NCBI RefSeq assembly: GCF_020497125.1
Contig: NC_059087.1
Coordinates: forward strand, 12,495,925-12,559,924
Length of the DNA: 64,000 bases
Direction of reading: 5' to 3'
Source: Mauremys mutica
Taxonomy: Eukaryota > Chordata > Testudines > Geoemydidae
Below, one piece after another: positions 33,781 to 47,400 of the stretch (positions within the stretch are counted from its first letter, which is position 1; the number at the start of each line of letters is the position of its first letter). The notes under the pieces were generated by a model that was not told the origin of the DNA, did no database searches, and was given only the letters and a program-made list of their open reading frames with translations. A program made the translations under genes and the position numbers.

Positions 33781-36149
33781 AGGTGTGATCAGTAAATTGA
33801 AAATTATTATTGACGTCAACATTTTCCCCACAGAAAACATGAAATTCAGTGAAAACTATATTTTCTAATGGGAAGATTTTTCAATAGAAAAATTTCAACC
33901 AGCTCTAATTAAAACATTTTAGGTTCAGTGTACATATGCAACTTTCTTTTTGCTTTTATTTTGGATAAGATGACTTGCTTATAGTCAATTTGAGACTATG
34001 ATTATTTCTATTTAAAATACATAATAAAGTCAGACTAGATGTAAAATGTTTTCAGGCGAATTCAATCAAGCTGCAATACGGGATCTAGGCAATGGAGATA
34101 TGTACTGGTTGTCTGCTCTGCCATTTTCCATGGGCTTCTATTTTTCTGCTCTGGATGTGAACACACCAGAAAGCTCTGGACCATTGAGCAATGGATAACT
34201 TTGAACTGACCCAAACACCTCTGCTTATCTTTTCATATAGAATCAAAATCCCGTGAGTAATCTTTGGAAGCAAAGAAATTGAACAGCTAGAACTATAGTG
34301 ACTGCTTACCCCTAGAGAGAGCCATGGCAAAGAATTGTGGATAAAAGATGCAAGAGACTCTGTTGGACTGAGCTAGCTGATATGCTTTTAACTCAATAAA
34401 AAGAGCACTTGCCTTGAAGAGAGCGTGGCCCTGGGAATAGTATCTCTCCTGACTTTTCTGTGGAAATTAATTAGCATGCATGCCCGTTTTTAAGGGATGG
34501 ATGAATGGATTGTGCTTTCTAACGATGCATATGTAAAGACAATGGGACAAATTCTGTTCTCATTTGCACTAGTGTAACGTCAGTGGAATTGCTCTGAATT
34601 TACCCAAGTAAATGGTTGTAGTGTCTCTCGTCAAGCTTTCAGGCTGTACCAACCAAGGACTAGCTTCCACTGATCTCACTCCTGTTACGTAGCACTTTGT
34701 TCCAGGAGTGGTCCCATTGACTTCCATAGGGCAACTCATGGAATTAAGGTACAATTCAATATGGGCAAGAATATCAGAAGTCAGCTGCAAATACTCACAA
34801 TGACCTTTAACTTTAGTTATTTTTTTTAAGTATACATCCCGTTTTAAAGGATAAAACCCAAGGTATTTATGTAACTCTGCGAGTAATCATAATGGTTAGA
34901 GTAAGGATATAAAAACTGGCTGCCAATGACATTGTTATAGCTGCACGTTGGTTCTACAGCATGTTCCCCACATAACAGAAAGCAAAGTGGAGTAGAAAAA
35001 TAAGGAGAAAAAGGTAGCATGACCAACAGTTCTCACTAAAGGTTCAACTGTGGGACTGGATTCTTTATTCCATTTACTCTGATTTGGATCCGTACTAATA
35101 CCATTGAAGTCTGTTGGGTCACAGCCCTGTAAAACTGGGCTAATAGAAGGAATCAAGCCCACTGTATTTATTTTAGTGATACCGGAAAGGTTACTGAAGG
35201 GCTTTTATCTTTGCTTTCCAGTATAGGGAAAAAAATGCCGCTCGCTGAGATATAGAAAAAGAGCAAGGAGGGAAATAAAATGCACCTATTTTAGGGTACA
35301 GTTATAGTAGTTAATCTTTGCAATAAATAGAGCCTTTTGAACTAAGGCCGAATGGAATGATTAATATGCAAAAAGCAGACAGTAATTAAAACTTCCAAGT
35401 TTATTTGAAAATTGCACCCACATTTCTGAGAGAGTTCTTTGGAAGTGGGTGTCTTTCTTTTTCTGTTTGAAAGCAAAGCATTTTCACATGAGAGAATGGA
35501 GGCCAACGCCAAGCCAGTCTGCAGCAACCAGATAGGAGCACTGGAGATTCTTAACTATAAAGTACCCATTCCCTCCTGTAGAGGAACTGGGCAAAATCCT
35601 GCTTCTACGCTGAAGAGCTGTATGGGATACAGGGGCAAGGGAATTGAATGGAGGGCAGGGCGTTGAATGGTGGGCAGGAGGGGAAGGGGGGTCAAATGGC
35701 TGGCAGTGGGCAGAAATTTTCATTAAAAATGGTCCATTTTCATCCAAAAAAGGGGAAAAAAATTCTTGGCCAGCTCTTGTTACCAGCACCAGGATCTTTA
35801 TGGGCAAGATGTCTACAATGATTGTACTTACAGGAGTATTATACCAAATTGTTTTAATTGTCAGTGTTCTAATATCAAAGACTGTTTCTTGTGTGCTGAA
35901 CACTGCCCTGAAACCAGTGTTCTATTATAACTTTTTTTTCATGCTCTTTTACTTTTTTCTCTCATGGAAGTATTTGGATTAGCAGGCTCAGGCATGGGTC
36001 AACTGTTTGGGATGAAATAATGTCCAAACCTTTTCCCAGAACTCAAATTGAACTTTCTCTGAACTCACAAATGTGAGTAACTTAAATACATTTCCCCCCA
36101 CCCCACACAATCTGTCCCCTCATTCTCACTCATTTTGGGGCATCTGAGT

Positions 36150-36335
36150 CCCATTCAGGACTGGTAGCTGGCAAACCAGAGTTCTGTGCCTGGCACAGCC
36201 ATTATCTCACTGTACAACCTTGGGCAAGTCACTTCACTGCTCTGTGCCTCAGTTTCCCTATCTGTGAAATGGAGATCATGATACTTATCCACTTTCATAA
36301 GATGATTTAATAGCTGTTTGTGAAAAGCATGTCTT
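36150..36335 (+). repeat. MIR-type SINE
   Basis: CAACCTTGGGCAAGTCACTT, CTCTGTGCCTCAGTTTCCCT and ATCTGTGAAATGGAGATCAT are the MIR core, very well preserved. Confidence 0.8.
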
Positions 36336-36985
36336 ATAAGAGACAGGCCTGTGATGGAGGGTTTGGGGCTATTTAAATCTGTGGGGTTTTGCTCAGCCCT
36401 GTCTGTTTCTTACAGTGCTGTATCATTCTAAACACTAAATGTAAGGGGTTCTCTTTTAGTGATCTTCCTTTCACTCCCACTGCTTCAAACAAGATTCATG
36501 GGGGAATAGACACTGGAAATAAATGTTTTGCTAAGCTTGGCTTGCGTCACCAGACATTCTCATGCCGTTCTGTTGCAGTTCTATTATTTAGCTCCTTCAC
36601 TGCTGGTGAGCTTTTGAGTTTCTTATTAAAAAAAATTAATTTATTCTACTGAATCAGTTTTTTTTCTTTCCTTGCACAGTCTGCCAGTCAAAATACACCC
36701 ACACAAGAAGCTATCTGAGCTTTCTCCACATATACAGAATTTTTTTTCCCTTTTGCAGAGCAAATCTTCATCATCTGACAAACTAACAAGCAGGGGCTGT
36801 TGTGCCAGAAAACAATGTTGATCGATTCCATCAGCTCTGGCAGTTAGTACAGTCTGTAAATGTAGAATATTTAATACAAAACTGGATTTTCCTCTAAACT
36901 TTTCAACAGCATAATATTATAACTGTCTGATGAGTCAAGATACTGGGGGAATTGAGGTTCTATTTCCAAAGAGGTTGTTGCTTAA

Positions 36986-37171
36986 GGATAGGTCTACAAA
37001 ACAAAGGAAACCCCTTGCTGGTCTCCCATCCCACAGGTTCTAGAGTTTGGGTTCCAGCCCAAGCCTGGAAGTCTACACAGCAATGAAACAGCCCTGCCAC
37101 CCGAACCCCATGAACCTGAGTTGGCAGGCATGGGCCAGCCACAGGTTTTTCTTTGCTGTGTAGACAAACCC
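36986..37171. mobile_element. Harbinger-type MITE with TAA target duplication
   Basis: The left end is GGATAGGTCTACAAAACAAAG and the right end, reversed, GGGTTTGTCTACACAGCAAAG. TAA flanks at 36983-36985 and 37172-37174. It is 186 bp, non-coding, and the same group as 14590-14889. Confidence 0.85.
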
Positions 37172-37452
37172 TAAAGAGATTAATTTAGAAACCTGAACAT
37201 TTCTTGGCTATCAAGGAAAATATATACAATTGAGAGAAAGGATAATACAGGGAAATGAACTGCAAGATCCGCTGGTTTGCATCTAGCCAAGGTTGGTTAT
37301 GACTGAAAATATGATCGCCTGATGACTTGTTTGTGGCTTATTTGACTTGCGTTGGTGGAATCAGGCTAGCTCCTAGGAGACTGGTGCCTACAACAAACCC
37401 GCCACTGCAACTGCTATGAATTGACACACGCTGGCAATCTTAGTAGAAAGTC

Positions 37453-37553
37453 CAGGGCCAGTTTCTCAGCTGGTGTTGAGCATCACGACTCCATTTGTGT
37501 AAGATGATCCGTTGACTTCAAGAGCGCTATGGTGACCTATTCCGTTCTGGCTC
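37453..37553. repeat. Ancient hairpin repeat copy (GTGTAAATC family), degenerate
   Basis: CAGGGCCAGTTTCTCAGCTG, GTGTTGAGCATCACGACTCC and GTTGACTTCA keep the layout, but the second arm is heavily mutated. Confidence 0.35.
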
Positions 37554-37938
37554 TAAATATTAAATGGACATAGAGTAGAAGGCTGGGGGCAGATGGTAAT
37601 CCTTTAGGCTTTGCAAAACTACTAGGATTGTTTGGAAAAGCTTTGGAATGCACACAACATTTTTGAATGAAGCATTTTCCACCTCAGTTCAAACAATTTT
37701 TCGTTTAAAATAAAAAAACATTTTTCTTAATGGGTGGAAGCCCATGCTACAAAAGCAACTCAGAAAACCTTGTTGTGCAAGCAATTCTTGGGAAGGCCAG
37801 CTGAATGAAATCAAAAGAAGTATACAGCAGCCATAACTTTCATTTTATTCAGGATTGAAGTGCCCAACTCATGTGGCTCCTCCACCTTTAAATGTCATCA
37901 TGCGATGACTCAGTAGTGCCACTTGTCTATCTCACTGT

Positions 37939-39690
37939 CATAGAATCATAGAACCATATGGTTAAAAGGCATTGCAAGAGTCATCTAGTCTAACCCCCTG
38001 CTAAGATACAGGATTTCTTGTATCTAAAGACAGATGGCTATCCAGACTCTCTTTGAAAACCTCCAGTGGAAGGAGTTTCCACAAATTCCCTAGGCAATTT
38101 GTTCCATTGTCCTACTGTTCTTACAGTTAAGAAGATTTTCCTGAGATTTAATCTAAATCTGCTATGCTGTAGTTTGAACCCATTGCCTCTTGTCCTGCCC
38201 TCTATGGGCAAAAGAGAATAATTTTTATGGCAGCCTTTCAAGAATTTGAAGACCCCTATCATGCCCTCCCTTAATCTCCTCATTTCCAAACTAAACATAC
38301 ACAGATCCTTCAGCCTTTGCTCATATGGCTTGTGTTCCATCTCTTTAATCATCTTTGTTGCTCATCTCTGGATCCTTTCTCGTTTCTATACATCTTTTTC
38401 TATACAGTGGTGATCAAAATTGGACACAGTATTCCAGCTGAGGCCTAATCAGTGCTGAAGAGAGCAGTACTATCCTCTCCCATGACTTGCATGCTATGCC
38501 TCTGTTAATGCAACCCAAATTTGCATTTGCTTTTTTTTGCAGCAGCATCGCATTGTTGACTCGTGCAGAGTTTGTGACCCACCACTGCTCCCAAATCCTT
38601 CTCAGCGGTGCTGCTTCCAAGCCACTTATCCCCCATTCTGTATTTGTGCATTTGGTTTTTCTTCCCTAAGCGTAGCAGCTTACATTTGTCTTTGATTACA
38701 TTAATTTTGTTGTCTATAGCCCAGTTCTCCATTTTATCAAGATCCCTCTGAATTTTAGCTCTATCCTCCAAAATGTTTGCAATCCCCCCTAGCTTTGTGT
38801 CATCTGCAAATCTGATCAGTACGCTCTCTATTCCTACATCCAGGTAATTAATAAAGATGTTAAATAACACCAGACCCAGAACAGATTCCTTGAGACCTCC
38901 TTCCAATCTGACATCATTCCATTAATAGTTATTCTTTCTTTCTTTTGCGGTTGTGTAACCAATTATGTATCCACTTAATGGTAGTTTTACCAAGTCTGCA
39001 TTTCTCCAGCTTACTGATGAGACTGTCATGTGGGACTGTGCCAAAAGCCTTGCTAAAGTTCAGGTATATTGTGTCCACTGCATTTCCCCCACCCATCAAA
39101 CCAGTTACCTTGTCAAAGAAGGAAATCAAGCTGTTTTGGCATGATTTGTTCTTGGTAAATCCATACTGGCTGCTAGTGATCACCCCTTCATCCTCCAGGT
39201 ATTTAGAAATTGAATGTTTTATACATTGCTCTGGTACCTTCCTAGGTGTTGAGGTCAGGTTGGCAGGTCTATAGTTCCCTGGCTCGTCCTTTCCCCCATT
39301 TTTAAAGATGGGCACGACATTAGCTCTTCTGCAGTCTTCCGGGACCTCTCCTGTCATCCTTGAGTTTGCAAATATTCTTGCCAGTGGCTCTCAGATTTTT
39401 TTTCAGCTAATTCCTTCTGGGATTAATAGCATCAGGCCCCACTGACTTGAATTCATTCAGATTAGTCAGAAGATCTCTGATGTGTTCTTTACTTATCCTG
39501 ATCTGCATCCTTTCCCCTTTATTGACTATGATAACTTTTGCAAGTGTCTGGTCACACGTTGCTTCAGTTTTCACACAAAAAGTAAAGTAGGCATCGAGCA
39601 ACTCTGCTTTCTTATCTTCTGTTACCAGCTCAACTTCTCCACTGAGCAGCAGACCCTCACACCTGATCCTTCTTTTTTGTCTGACATACT
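37939..39690 (-). mobile_element. CR1 LINE fragment: reverse transcriptase to 3' end, minus strand
   Basis: Minus-strand reading gives, in order, ELVTEDKKAELLDAYF; VPEDCRRANVVPIFKNGGKD; EPGNYRPANLTS; SSQYGFTKNKSCQ; LNFSKAFGTVPHDSLISKLE; the catalytic box IRFADDTKLGG; SSTAEKDLG; and the tail ending (+ strand left edge) TCATAGAATCATAG. The YxDD-type motif FADD is intact. Frameshifts and stops separate the segments. It is the longest reverse transcriptase stretch in the window but lacks the endonuclease. Confidence 0.92.
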
Positions 39691-40270
39691 GTATTTGTAG
39701 AACTCCTTGCCAAAGGCAAACTGAATTTGAACCACAAAATTTGAGAGCTATCCTAAATTTGGAATCATTGATTTTTTTGAGTGAGTTCTAAATTTGGCCA
39801 AAAGATTTCTCTCATCTCTCTGTTGGAAACAGAATGACCTTTTTCCACCTCTAGTTTGGTCTCTCCCAGTTAGAGGTATTACACATTGGCACGGTTGCAT
39901 GAAGAAACTGATACTGTCACTGACTCTTATCAATTAGAGGACTTGAGTCTCTGTGACTGTCAACCTGGGACCTTTCACCAGCACTAAAAAAGTATAAAGT
40001 GTGTAAAGTAAACTACATTCGGTAATGGTGCTGTAATTATTACCATCCGAGAGAAACTTCATGCAGGATTCCTGGCCAAATCAAAATAAAATGGAAAACA
40101 ATTTGTACATAAATTGCACAAAAGCTCATGCTAATTCTCCATGGTAGCTGATAATTTCTGCAGTCATTGTGAGGCATCAGTGTATGAATAGCAGACTGGA
40201 TTGGTAAAGTTTAGGAGATATATTACTAGGCAAGCCATAAAGTAGGGTAAATCTTGAGGACCTGACGTAA

Positions 40271-40370
40271 GACATGATTCTTCTCTCCCTTACATTGATG
40301 TAAATTGGGTACAGTTCTGTTGAGTTTCAGTGGTGTTTCCTGGGTGTAAGAGAGAGGAGAATTAGATCCT
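40271..40370. repeat. Ancient hairpin repeat copy (GTGTAAATC family)
   Basis: GACATGATTCTTCTCTCCCT, TACATTGATGTAAATTGGGT, then GTGGTGTTTCCTGGGTGTAA and GAGAATTAGATCC. Confidence 0.45.
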
Positions 40371-41575
40371 CTGTATTTTATTCAGAGCTTACTGAGGCAA
40401 AATCCCATTTGACTTCGTCATAAAGGCTAATTAAAAATGAGTAAGAACGTCAGAGTTCGGCGTAGTGTTCTTCAAAACTCTCTACATTAGTTTTCAGTCT
40501 TTCTTCCAGCCCCTTTAAAGAGAGTTACTTTTTTACAGTGGGTTGCAGTATTTGTTATAAAATAAACTTGTTTGTTCACCTGCAAAGATGCTTCTAATCT
40601 ATGTCCTTTGAGGGGAGAAACAAAGTGGACACGAATGGCGTGCAGTACTATAAAATCTACTATCCAGGAACAACTAAATGAGAAACATCAAGATCAAACA
40701 ATTATTTTTAGGGATGGCCACTGCTCTCAACGCATGGCAAAACTGAAGTTAAAACAGTCAGCTCTGTCAGCTTCAATGTATATGGCACCACACGAAGGCT
40801 GGTAGCAGTTTGAACTCGAAGATTTAATCTTAACCCCTTGCTACCAATATGTCCAGTTTTTTGTGTGTCTGAATCAGCAATCCATTTTATAAAATGATCA
40901 GCATCAAGAAAACCCTGATCCTGGCAAGAAGATGCTGTTCCCAGCAGTAGCGATCAGAGAAAAGCAACATTTCACTTACCTGATCCAAGAAATTACAGCA
41001 GATGGTAGAAAATCACAAGAGATGAATGTCAGGAATGAAAACACACGTGGTGTGTCTAACGGAAGAGTTCACACAGTGCAGTTCTATTCCAGAACTACAC
41101 TGAAATTATGTGACTTCTATATGGCGATGCGACATTAAGCCAGATCTTTGGCTCGACTAAGGTCATTCTCTGCCACCAGGGTGGTGCAAAATGACATTAA
41201 ATCTGTCCTAATATGGCAGTCGAATATTCCCTTAGCCTGGGGGAGTTATGGGATGGTGTGAAGCCAGCCCTATTGACTGTAGGGGGCATAAAGAGGTTGG
41301 TGAGGCCAAAAGGTAGTTTGATAATGAAGGAGGTGGAACTGGAGTGTGATGTGCTTCACTGATCCCTGACTAATGACAAAAATTGTAGAGCACATTGCAT
41401 TCTGGCTGGCAGAAGGTTCTGTTCTAGCCAGTTAATTAGAGCAGCACTTTAGGGATACTTTACTTTTAAGAAATAGTCAATTTTGTAGTCTTGCAAAATG
41501 GGCAGCAAAATACCTTTTCTTAGCCATTGGGCTTATGTGGCACCTCATCTATTCTGCCAGAAGCAGGTATTTTAA

Positions 41576-42592
41576 TAAAGAATGAAAGGAGGGTAATATA
41601 ATTCATTCCAATCAACATAGGTTTATGGAAAATAGATCCTGTCTAACTACATATCTTTTTTTATTTTTTTATGAGTGAACAAGTTTGGTTGATAAAGGTA
41701 ATAGCATTTGATGTAATATACTTAGACAGCTGTAAGGTATTTGACATGATACCACACAACGTTTTGATTGAAAAACTAGAACGGCATAAAATAAAGATGG
41801 CACACATCAAAAGGATTAAAAGTTAGCTAGCTGATGAGTCTCAAAATGTAATTATAAAGGGGAAATCTAGTGGGGTTCCACAGGGATTGGTTCTTGGCCC
41901 TGTGCTCTTTATCATTTTTATCAATGATCTGAAGAAAATGTAAGATCATCACTGAGAAAGTTTAGAGATGATGCAAAAATTGGCAGAGTGGTAAATAGTG
42001 AAGAGGACAGGTCACTGATACAAGCCATCTGGATCCCTTGGTAAGCTGGGCACAAGCAAAGAATGTATGTTTTAATACAGCTAAATGTAAATGCATACAT
42101 CTAGGAACAAAGAGTGGGGGGCATACCTGCAGGATGGAGGAAGCAGTGACTAAAAACAATTTGCGAGTTGTCAGGGATAATAAGCTGAGCATGAGGTCCC
42201 AGTGCAATGCTATGGCCAAAAAGGGAATCCTGAGTAGCAGTAGAGTTAAACTAACTCCCAAATTGTATCTACATGGGGAAATAATATTTACGAAGGGCTC
42301 TTCAACCTGGCAGAGAAAGATATAACATGATCCAATGGCTGCAAGTTGAAACTAGACAAATTCAGACTAGAAATAAGGTATAAATGTTTAACAGTGAGGG
42401 TTATTAACCCCTTGGAGCAACTCACCGAGGGTCATGGATGGATTCTCCATCACTGGCAATTTTCAGATCAAGACTGCATGGTTTTTCTGAAAGTTTGGAA
42501 TTATGTTGAGGAATTTCTGTGCCCTGTGTTATACAGGAGGTCAGACTAGAATGATCGCAGTGGTCCCATCCTGCCTTGCGATCTGTGAATTT
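41576..42592 (+). mobile_element. CR1 LINE fragment, degenerate, + strand
   Basis: Segments read FINDLKK, the catalytic-box remnant FRDDAKIGR, then HTCRMEEAVTKNNLRVVRDN and SQCNAMAKKG. The 3' end is GGTCAGACTAGAATGATCGC, GTGGTCCCATCCTGCC, TTGCGATCTGTGAATTT. Stops are frequent. It is an older and different CR1 subfamily from 48480. Confidence 0.85.
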
Positions 42593-44723
42593 GTACGTGT
42601 TCCTAGCAATATCATTTTCTAACGCAGGGCCTGGGACAGATACAGTCCCAGGGTGTGAGGAAGGCTCCCTAAGTGCACCCTCATGGCTGCCTGTTGCTCT
42701 AGAGGGGATGGGAAGCACAGGGAGAAGACAGAGCCAGGGCTCTGCTACCCTCTACATCACTAGTGGGAGAAGGTTGTGTAATCCCTTTGCATTCCAGGGA
42801 GCCAAGGTTAGGATTAAGGAACAGTTCCTCTCATAGCTGTTAATGGAGTACGGCAGTGCTGCATCAGCCCCAATGGAGGACTGTCCCTAAAAGTACCTGG
42901 CTCTGATCCTTCTTCTCATTCTCTTTTCGGATGGCCCGCAAAGCTTTATGTCTCCACTTTAAACAAACCTGATTTGCCAATATGAAAAACAAAGTTATGG
43001 GAAAGCCAGTTCTTTGCTCAAATGTATTAGAGACACCACAAGGGACACAAATCAATGCGGAGCCAATTTAGTTTTATGGCAAGCTAAGCGTTGGCTAACT
43101 GATGTATTGACCTTGGAAAAACAATGGCTTTCGCCCACATCTGCAGAGCTAGGGGATCATTTTTCCCCATGTGGCCTTTGCTACAGACACTTGAATAAAA
43201 CATAATTAAGAGTGTAACCCCTGCAGGGTGTGTAACAATTAAGCTAAAGAAATAAAAAAAACTTGTAATTTAGGAATCAATAGAAAGTGCTGTATTTTGT
43301 TACATCTTTACTATAAATTACATGGAGAATCCACTGAGTTCAAGTGAGAAATGTAAATAGTTTCAGCTAATTTTCCTGCTTCTGGGCAACATAAACTACT
43401 GACAGCCATTATGATGATATACAACACTTCTTAACAATACAGCAATCATTCTGTATTGTTAATATTATTAACAGTTACATTTTTCTCAGAGGCTCTATTT
43501 TAATAACCTTAGAAAGACACCATAATGAAAATCGATATTTTTTTGTTAAGTGGATTCAGAATTGCCAGTTGTAAGGACTGGGATTGCATTGTGATGAGCT
43601 GTAATTCACAGAAGGGCTTATCTCCATATTAAAAGACATATCAGCAACTTTTGGAGGCACCAGGTCCTTCAGATGTTCTCAGTCATTAGTTCGTGATTAT
43701 GACATCCTTTGTGTTTTGTGTATCAACATGTCCCTCCCTTTGAAGCGGATGTTGTCACAGTAATGCGCTAAGGGACAATGAAGGGGTCTGTCTACTGGCC
43801 TGAATGTTTTTAGATACATGCAAGTAAAGTTTGTACTTTTGAATTTTACAGTTTAGATGCTGAGATTTAGTCTTTTCTCTAGGTAGGTGAGTAATTTTTA
43901 GCTACCTGCCTCGCTTTAGCTAATAGGAATTATACCCATTCATTTCCTTCTTAAGAAATATAGACCCCACCGACTAGAACCAAGTATTATCAGCATGAAT
44001 TGAAGAGCGTCTGTTGTTTCTCTTTCCAGGCCTACCTGCAAGTGACAATGCATCAGCATTCACAGATCAATCAATACTGAGCTAATCTTGCTGATTTATA
44101 AACCCATAACTGAATTCCATGGCTATCTTATTTTGCAGAACCATGGAATATTTTGTTACTTTGCTCTCCACCTTTGATTCAATATTTGTCACTCAAAGGA
44201 GAAGAGAAGATTATAGGGATGATGACCAACACAATCAAATCTAGCCTGATGTTGCAGAATCTCACCCCCATCTCTACTCTGACTTTTTAAATTCAGTTTA
44301 GTTCTCCTTGTTTAAGTTCCTCATCTGGGACTAGATTCTTGGAGCAGCTTTGCATTTAGTGATGGATTGCTGTGGCAGTGCCAGCTAGCTGTGCCATGGT
44401 TAATGGTCTGTCAGGGTTTCTACTATAAAGCCATATATTTTTCTGTACAATGTTAAAGCAGATATGCATATTAAAACTGTCATGAGATGAAATTACTCCA
44501 GAGGTGTAGCAGCTACATTTTAGATGTTTATAACTTGGCTGTTTAAACTACAAACAAAAAAGTAAGAATAATGTATTACAAGTCTCTAATGCCTATTTTA
44601 AGCAAGTATCTTGCAAAATTTATCCTGATGAGATCAAGCTGTTTTGCAATGGCACAAGTGCACTGTAGCATTTTGAAACCACTAAACATTCAATTTACAT
44701 TCAAAATGGCCAAACTAACTTTT

Positions 44724-44745
44724 ATTAATAATAATAATAATAATA
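44724..44745. repeat. (AAT)n microsatellite
   Basis: Seven AAT/ATA units followed by an A run. Confidence 0.9.
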
Positions 44746-44898
44746 AAAAAAGCCAAAAGCAAATTAACATCGGAGAGTAAGAAACTTTGGAAGAGTTTTT
44801 GTCAATTGTTTGTTAAAGATAAGGGGCAAAATCCTAGCTCCTTTGAAGTCAATGTCAAAACTTCCATTGACTCCCAAGGGGCAAGGATTTCAACCCTG

Positions 44899-44992
44899 GG
44901 GTCTGACTCTGATCTCACTTACTTTGTTTTTACAGAGATATAATTCCATTAATCCTTATTTACACTGATGTATGTGGTAACAGAATTGGGCT
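44899..44992. repeat. Ancient hairpin repeat copy (GTGTAAATC family)
   Basis: GGGTCTGACTCTGATCTCAC, TTAC, then ATTCCATTAATCC, TTATTTACACTGATGTATG and AACAGAATTGGGC. Confidence 0.5.
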
Positions 44993-46099
44993 AAAAGTTT
45001 AATAGCAAAAGATTGTTTCAAACAGTTTTCCCACTGATTTTGCTGTCAGATGTTTTCAGTGAACCGAAGCTTAATGTTAATACGGAGCTGGTAATCCAGA
45101 AATTAAATTGAAAATAACCAGATAAAAAGGAGCAAGAGAGGGACTCTTCAGTCTGAGACTTGCCTTAAACTTTGCATTCTCACTGTATAGGCACATTCCA
45201 CAGACCAAAATGTAATTGGATTTCCTCTTTACTTACATGTAAAGTATAATTCAGTAAAAAATAGAACCTTGTTTAAAACTGTAGATCCAGGAAACCTAAT
45301 TCTGCTAGCTGTATGAGAAGCAGCCAACATTCCACTCTACAAAGATTATACCCTGTACTTATTTGCGATGTTACTTGTGGCTTTCGAAACATCAACTGTT
45401 CTGATGGCGTTGGAGGGGAGTGGAGGTATTTTTGAAAAGCTGCTCCTTAGACCCAACTATTTGTAACTTTGTAAACGTGTGTTGATTGCAATGGAAGGCT
45501 GCTGCGAAACAAGTTTTGAATGGTTCAAATCAGAAAATGTGAGCATGGTGATTCATTTGTGATTCAGACATATTTCAGGAAAACTGAGAGCATTCCAGTG
45601 CAAAATGTTTTACCTGCTTTCTTTCTGAGAACATTTCTCTTAGGAAGCTTCTTGTGGGATCTTATTCTTGTTGTTGCATTGGGATCATATTCCTAAGGGC
45701 TTGATGTTGGCCAGAAAAACTTGTCAATCTTGGTGTGTCCCTTTTCTTTATTCCATCCATTGCTTTTTATGCTGTAGTTAATTATTCATTGTCTGATCTA
45801 AAATGAGAGATGGGGAATATGTTCAAAAATTACTCCTTTGTAATGTGGCATTGTCCACCAGGAAGCTCATCTTGGATTTAAGAGATGTTGCCATTTATTT
45901 AAATATCACGATTTCAAATCAGAAATAAATGATTTCTCTAATTCAGGAGTGAGAAAGTGTTATCATATTTATTTTTCCTTCATATTTACGCACATGCACG
46001 CACTAAATTCAGTGGCTCACGTGAACTCCCCAAAACAGCATTATCTAGAATTGTGCACACGATACTCAGAATTGTAAGAGGTTTCTATAAGCACAATGC

Positions 46100-46960
46100 T
46101 GTTACCCCTGCGGAGATGCTAATGGTCTAAGCATCTGATTGGCACTCTGCAGACTCTCGGGACCTACATGTTCCAGTCCTGGCGGGGTTCATGCAGCCCA
46201 CCATTCTTCCAAGACAGGTTGATTTGAGTTCCAACTAGTTTGCTGTGAGATGGTCTTTTGGATGATATCTTACGGAGCAAAGTCTTGTCTACTTTCCTTG
46301 GATGCTAGGAGCTTAATTTTTCACAGAGCAGCTGCAAAGTATTGTGTGAGCACAAGGTAAAAGTGATGAGGACAATAGGGAGCCCACAAGAAGATGATCC
46401 TCTGATGAGGTCACAGCAGCCATGTTACTGCTTCCTAGTAGCAGTAGTGAGGCACAGAGGGGAGCAGGTACCTAAGCACCTCTCTTAGCAGCCTGAGACT
46501 TGCACTGAAGCCAATATATCCTTGAATTACTGCCATACAGTGTCCACATCCAGCCCTTCTCCCCGTTTCATTTTTTCCCCTGTGCACTTGTGAGGAAGGG
46601 CATGCATAAGGCTTGATACCCGCTCTTGCTTATGGTGGAGGACAAGGCCTAGCACTTAACCTTACTCCAGACTATATTTAGGTTCCACTCCCATTGGTAC
46701 TGGCGTGCAGCGCTGCTGTGCTCGCCACTGCATATTGGTCAAGGAGCTGATGATCCAGTCCTAAAAGTTCAGGTGCACCCCATGCATGAAAAGGGGTTTG
46801 ACCTTGAGTCTCTCCTCCTGTACAGTTAGCTACTCTCCTCCACCTGTATTCCAGTGATGGTGCATTTGTAAAAGGCTCTTCTGGGTCCTTTTGCATGAGA
46901 GATGCTATATAACTGTAAGAGATCCTTTTCATATAGTGCTCGACATCTTTCACTTGTAGT
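46100..46960 (+). repeat. Old SINE fragments, loosely bounded
   Basis: GTCTAAGCATCTGATTGGCA and GGGACCTACATGTTCCAGTC near 46120-46180 look like a tRNA-derived head. CTTCTGGGTCCTTTTGCATG, then AGAGATGCTATATAACTG near 46880-46915, is a typical amniote SINE end. What lies between is unassigned. Confidence 0.35.
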
Positions 46961-47089
46961 TTTGTGTTGGTTTTGTTTTACTGTTGCGAAATTACAAGTC
47001 ACCAAACATAAAAATGAGCATTGCTATTTCTTCTAACCTGTGTGGTTGTTCCTAAGTTCAACAGATCAGTAACAGGGAGATCGTAGGGC

Positions 47090-47117
47090 TTTTTGTTTGT
47101 TTGTTTGTTTGTTTTTT
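47090..47117. repeat. (GTTT)n microsatellite
   Basis: About six TTTG units. Confidence 0.9.
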
Positions 47118-47308
47118 AGAGTTTAAATAGATGGAATTTCCTAATTGTGCAAACTGTGTCAAGTTATAGCGATACCGTAGTGCCAACTATACTTGGAGAT
47201 CCCTGGATATAATGGGGAGGTTAAGTACTGAGTTCCAGTTATGACTTTGAATTTATTATCTACTGTGGGTTCATCCTGATATTATTTAAAAATAATGCTA
47301 GCTAGCAA

Positions 47309-47400
47309 TCTCAGTTATACTAGTTTAAATCCAGAGCAAATCCCAAGGCCTGGTTTATTCCAGATTTATACCAGGATATCTAAAATTAGAATCTGACCCT
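47309..47400. repeat. Ancient hairpin repeat copy (GTGTAAATC family), degenerate
   Basis: TCTCAGTTATACTAGTTTAA, ATCCAGAGCAAATCCC, TTCCAGATTTATACCAGG and TTAGAATCTGACCC. Confidence 0.4.

Noticed and set aside
33385..33840. 151-residue proline/serine-rich minus-strand frame
   Set aside because: It lies in the GC-rich unclassified stretch. The translation is low complexity (repeated PSPPDSQPSPP-like wording from G runs) without a domain.
35484..35903. 139-residue minus-strand frame
   Set aside because: No domain, mixed composition, and it includes an AT-rich repeat; no support as an exon.
46100..46200. Possible tRNA gene
   Set aside because: The sequence has a tRNA-like feel but I could not form a cloverleaf with an anticodon arm; an old tRNA-derived SINE head is likelier.
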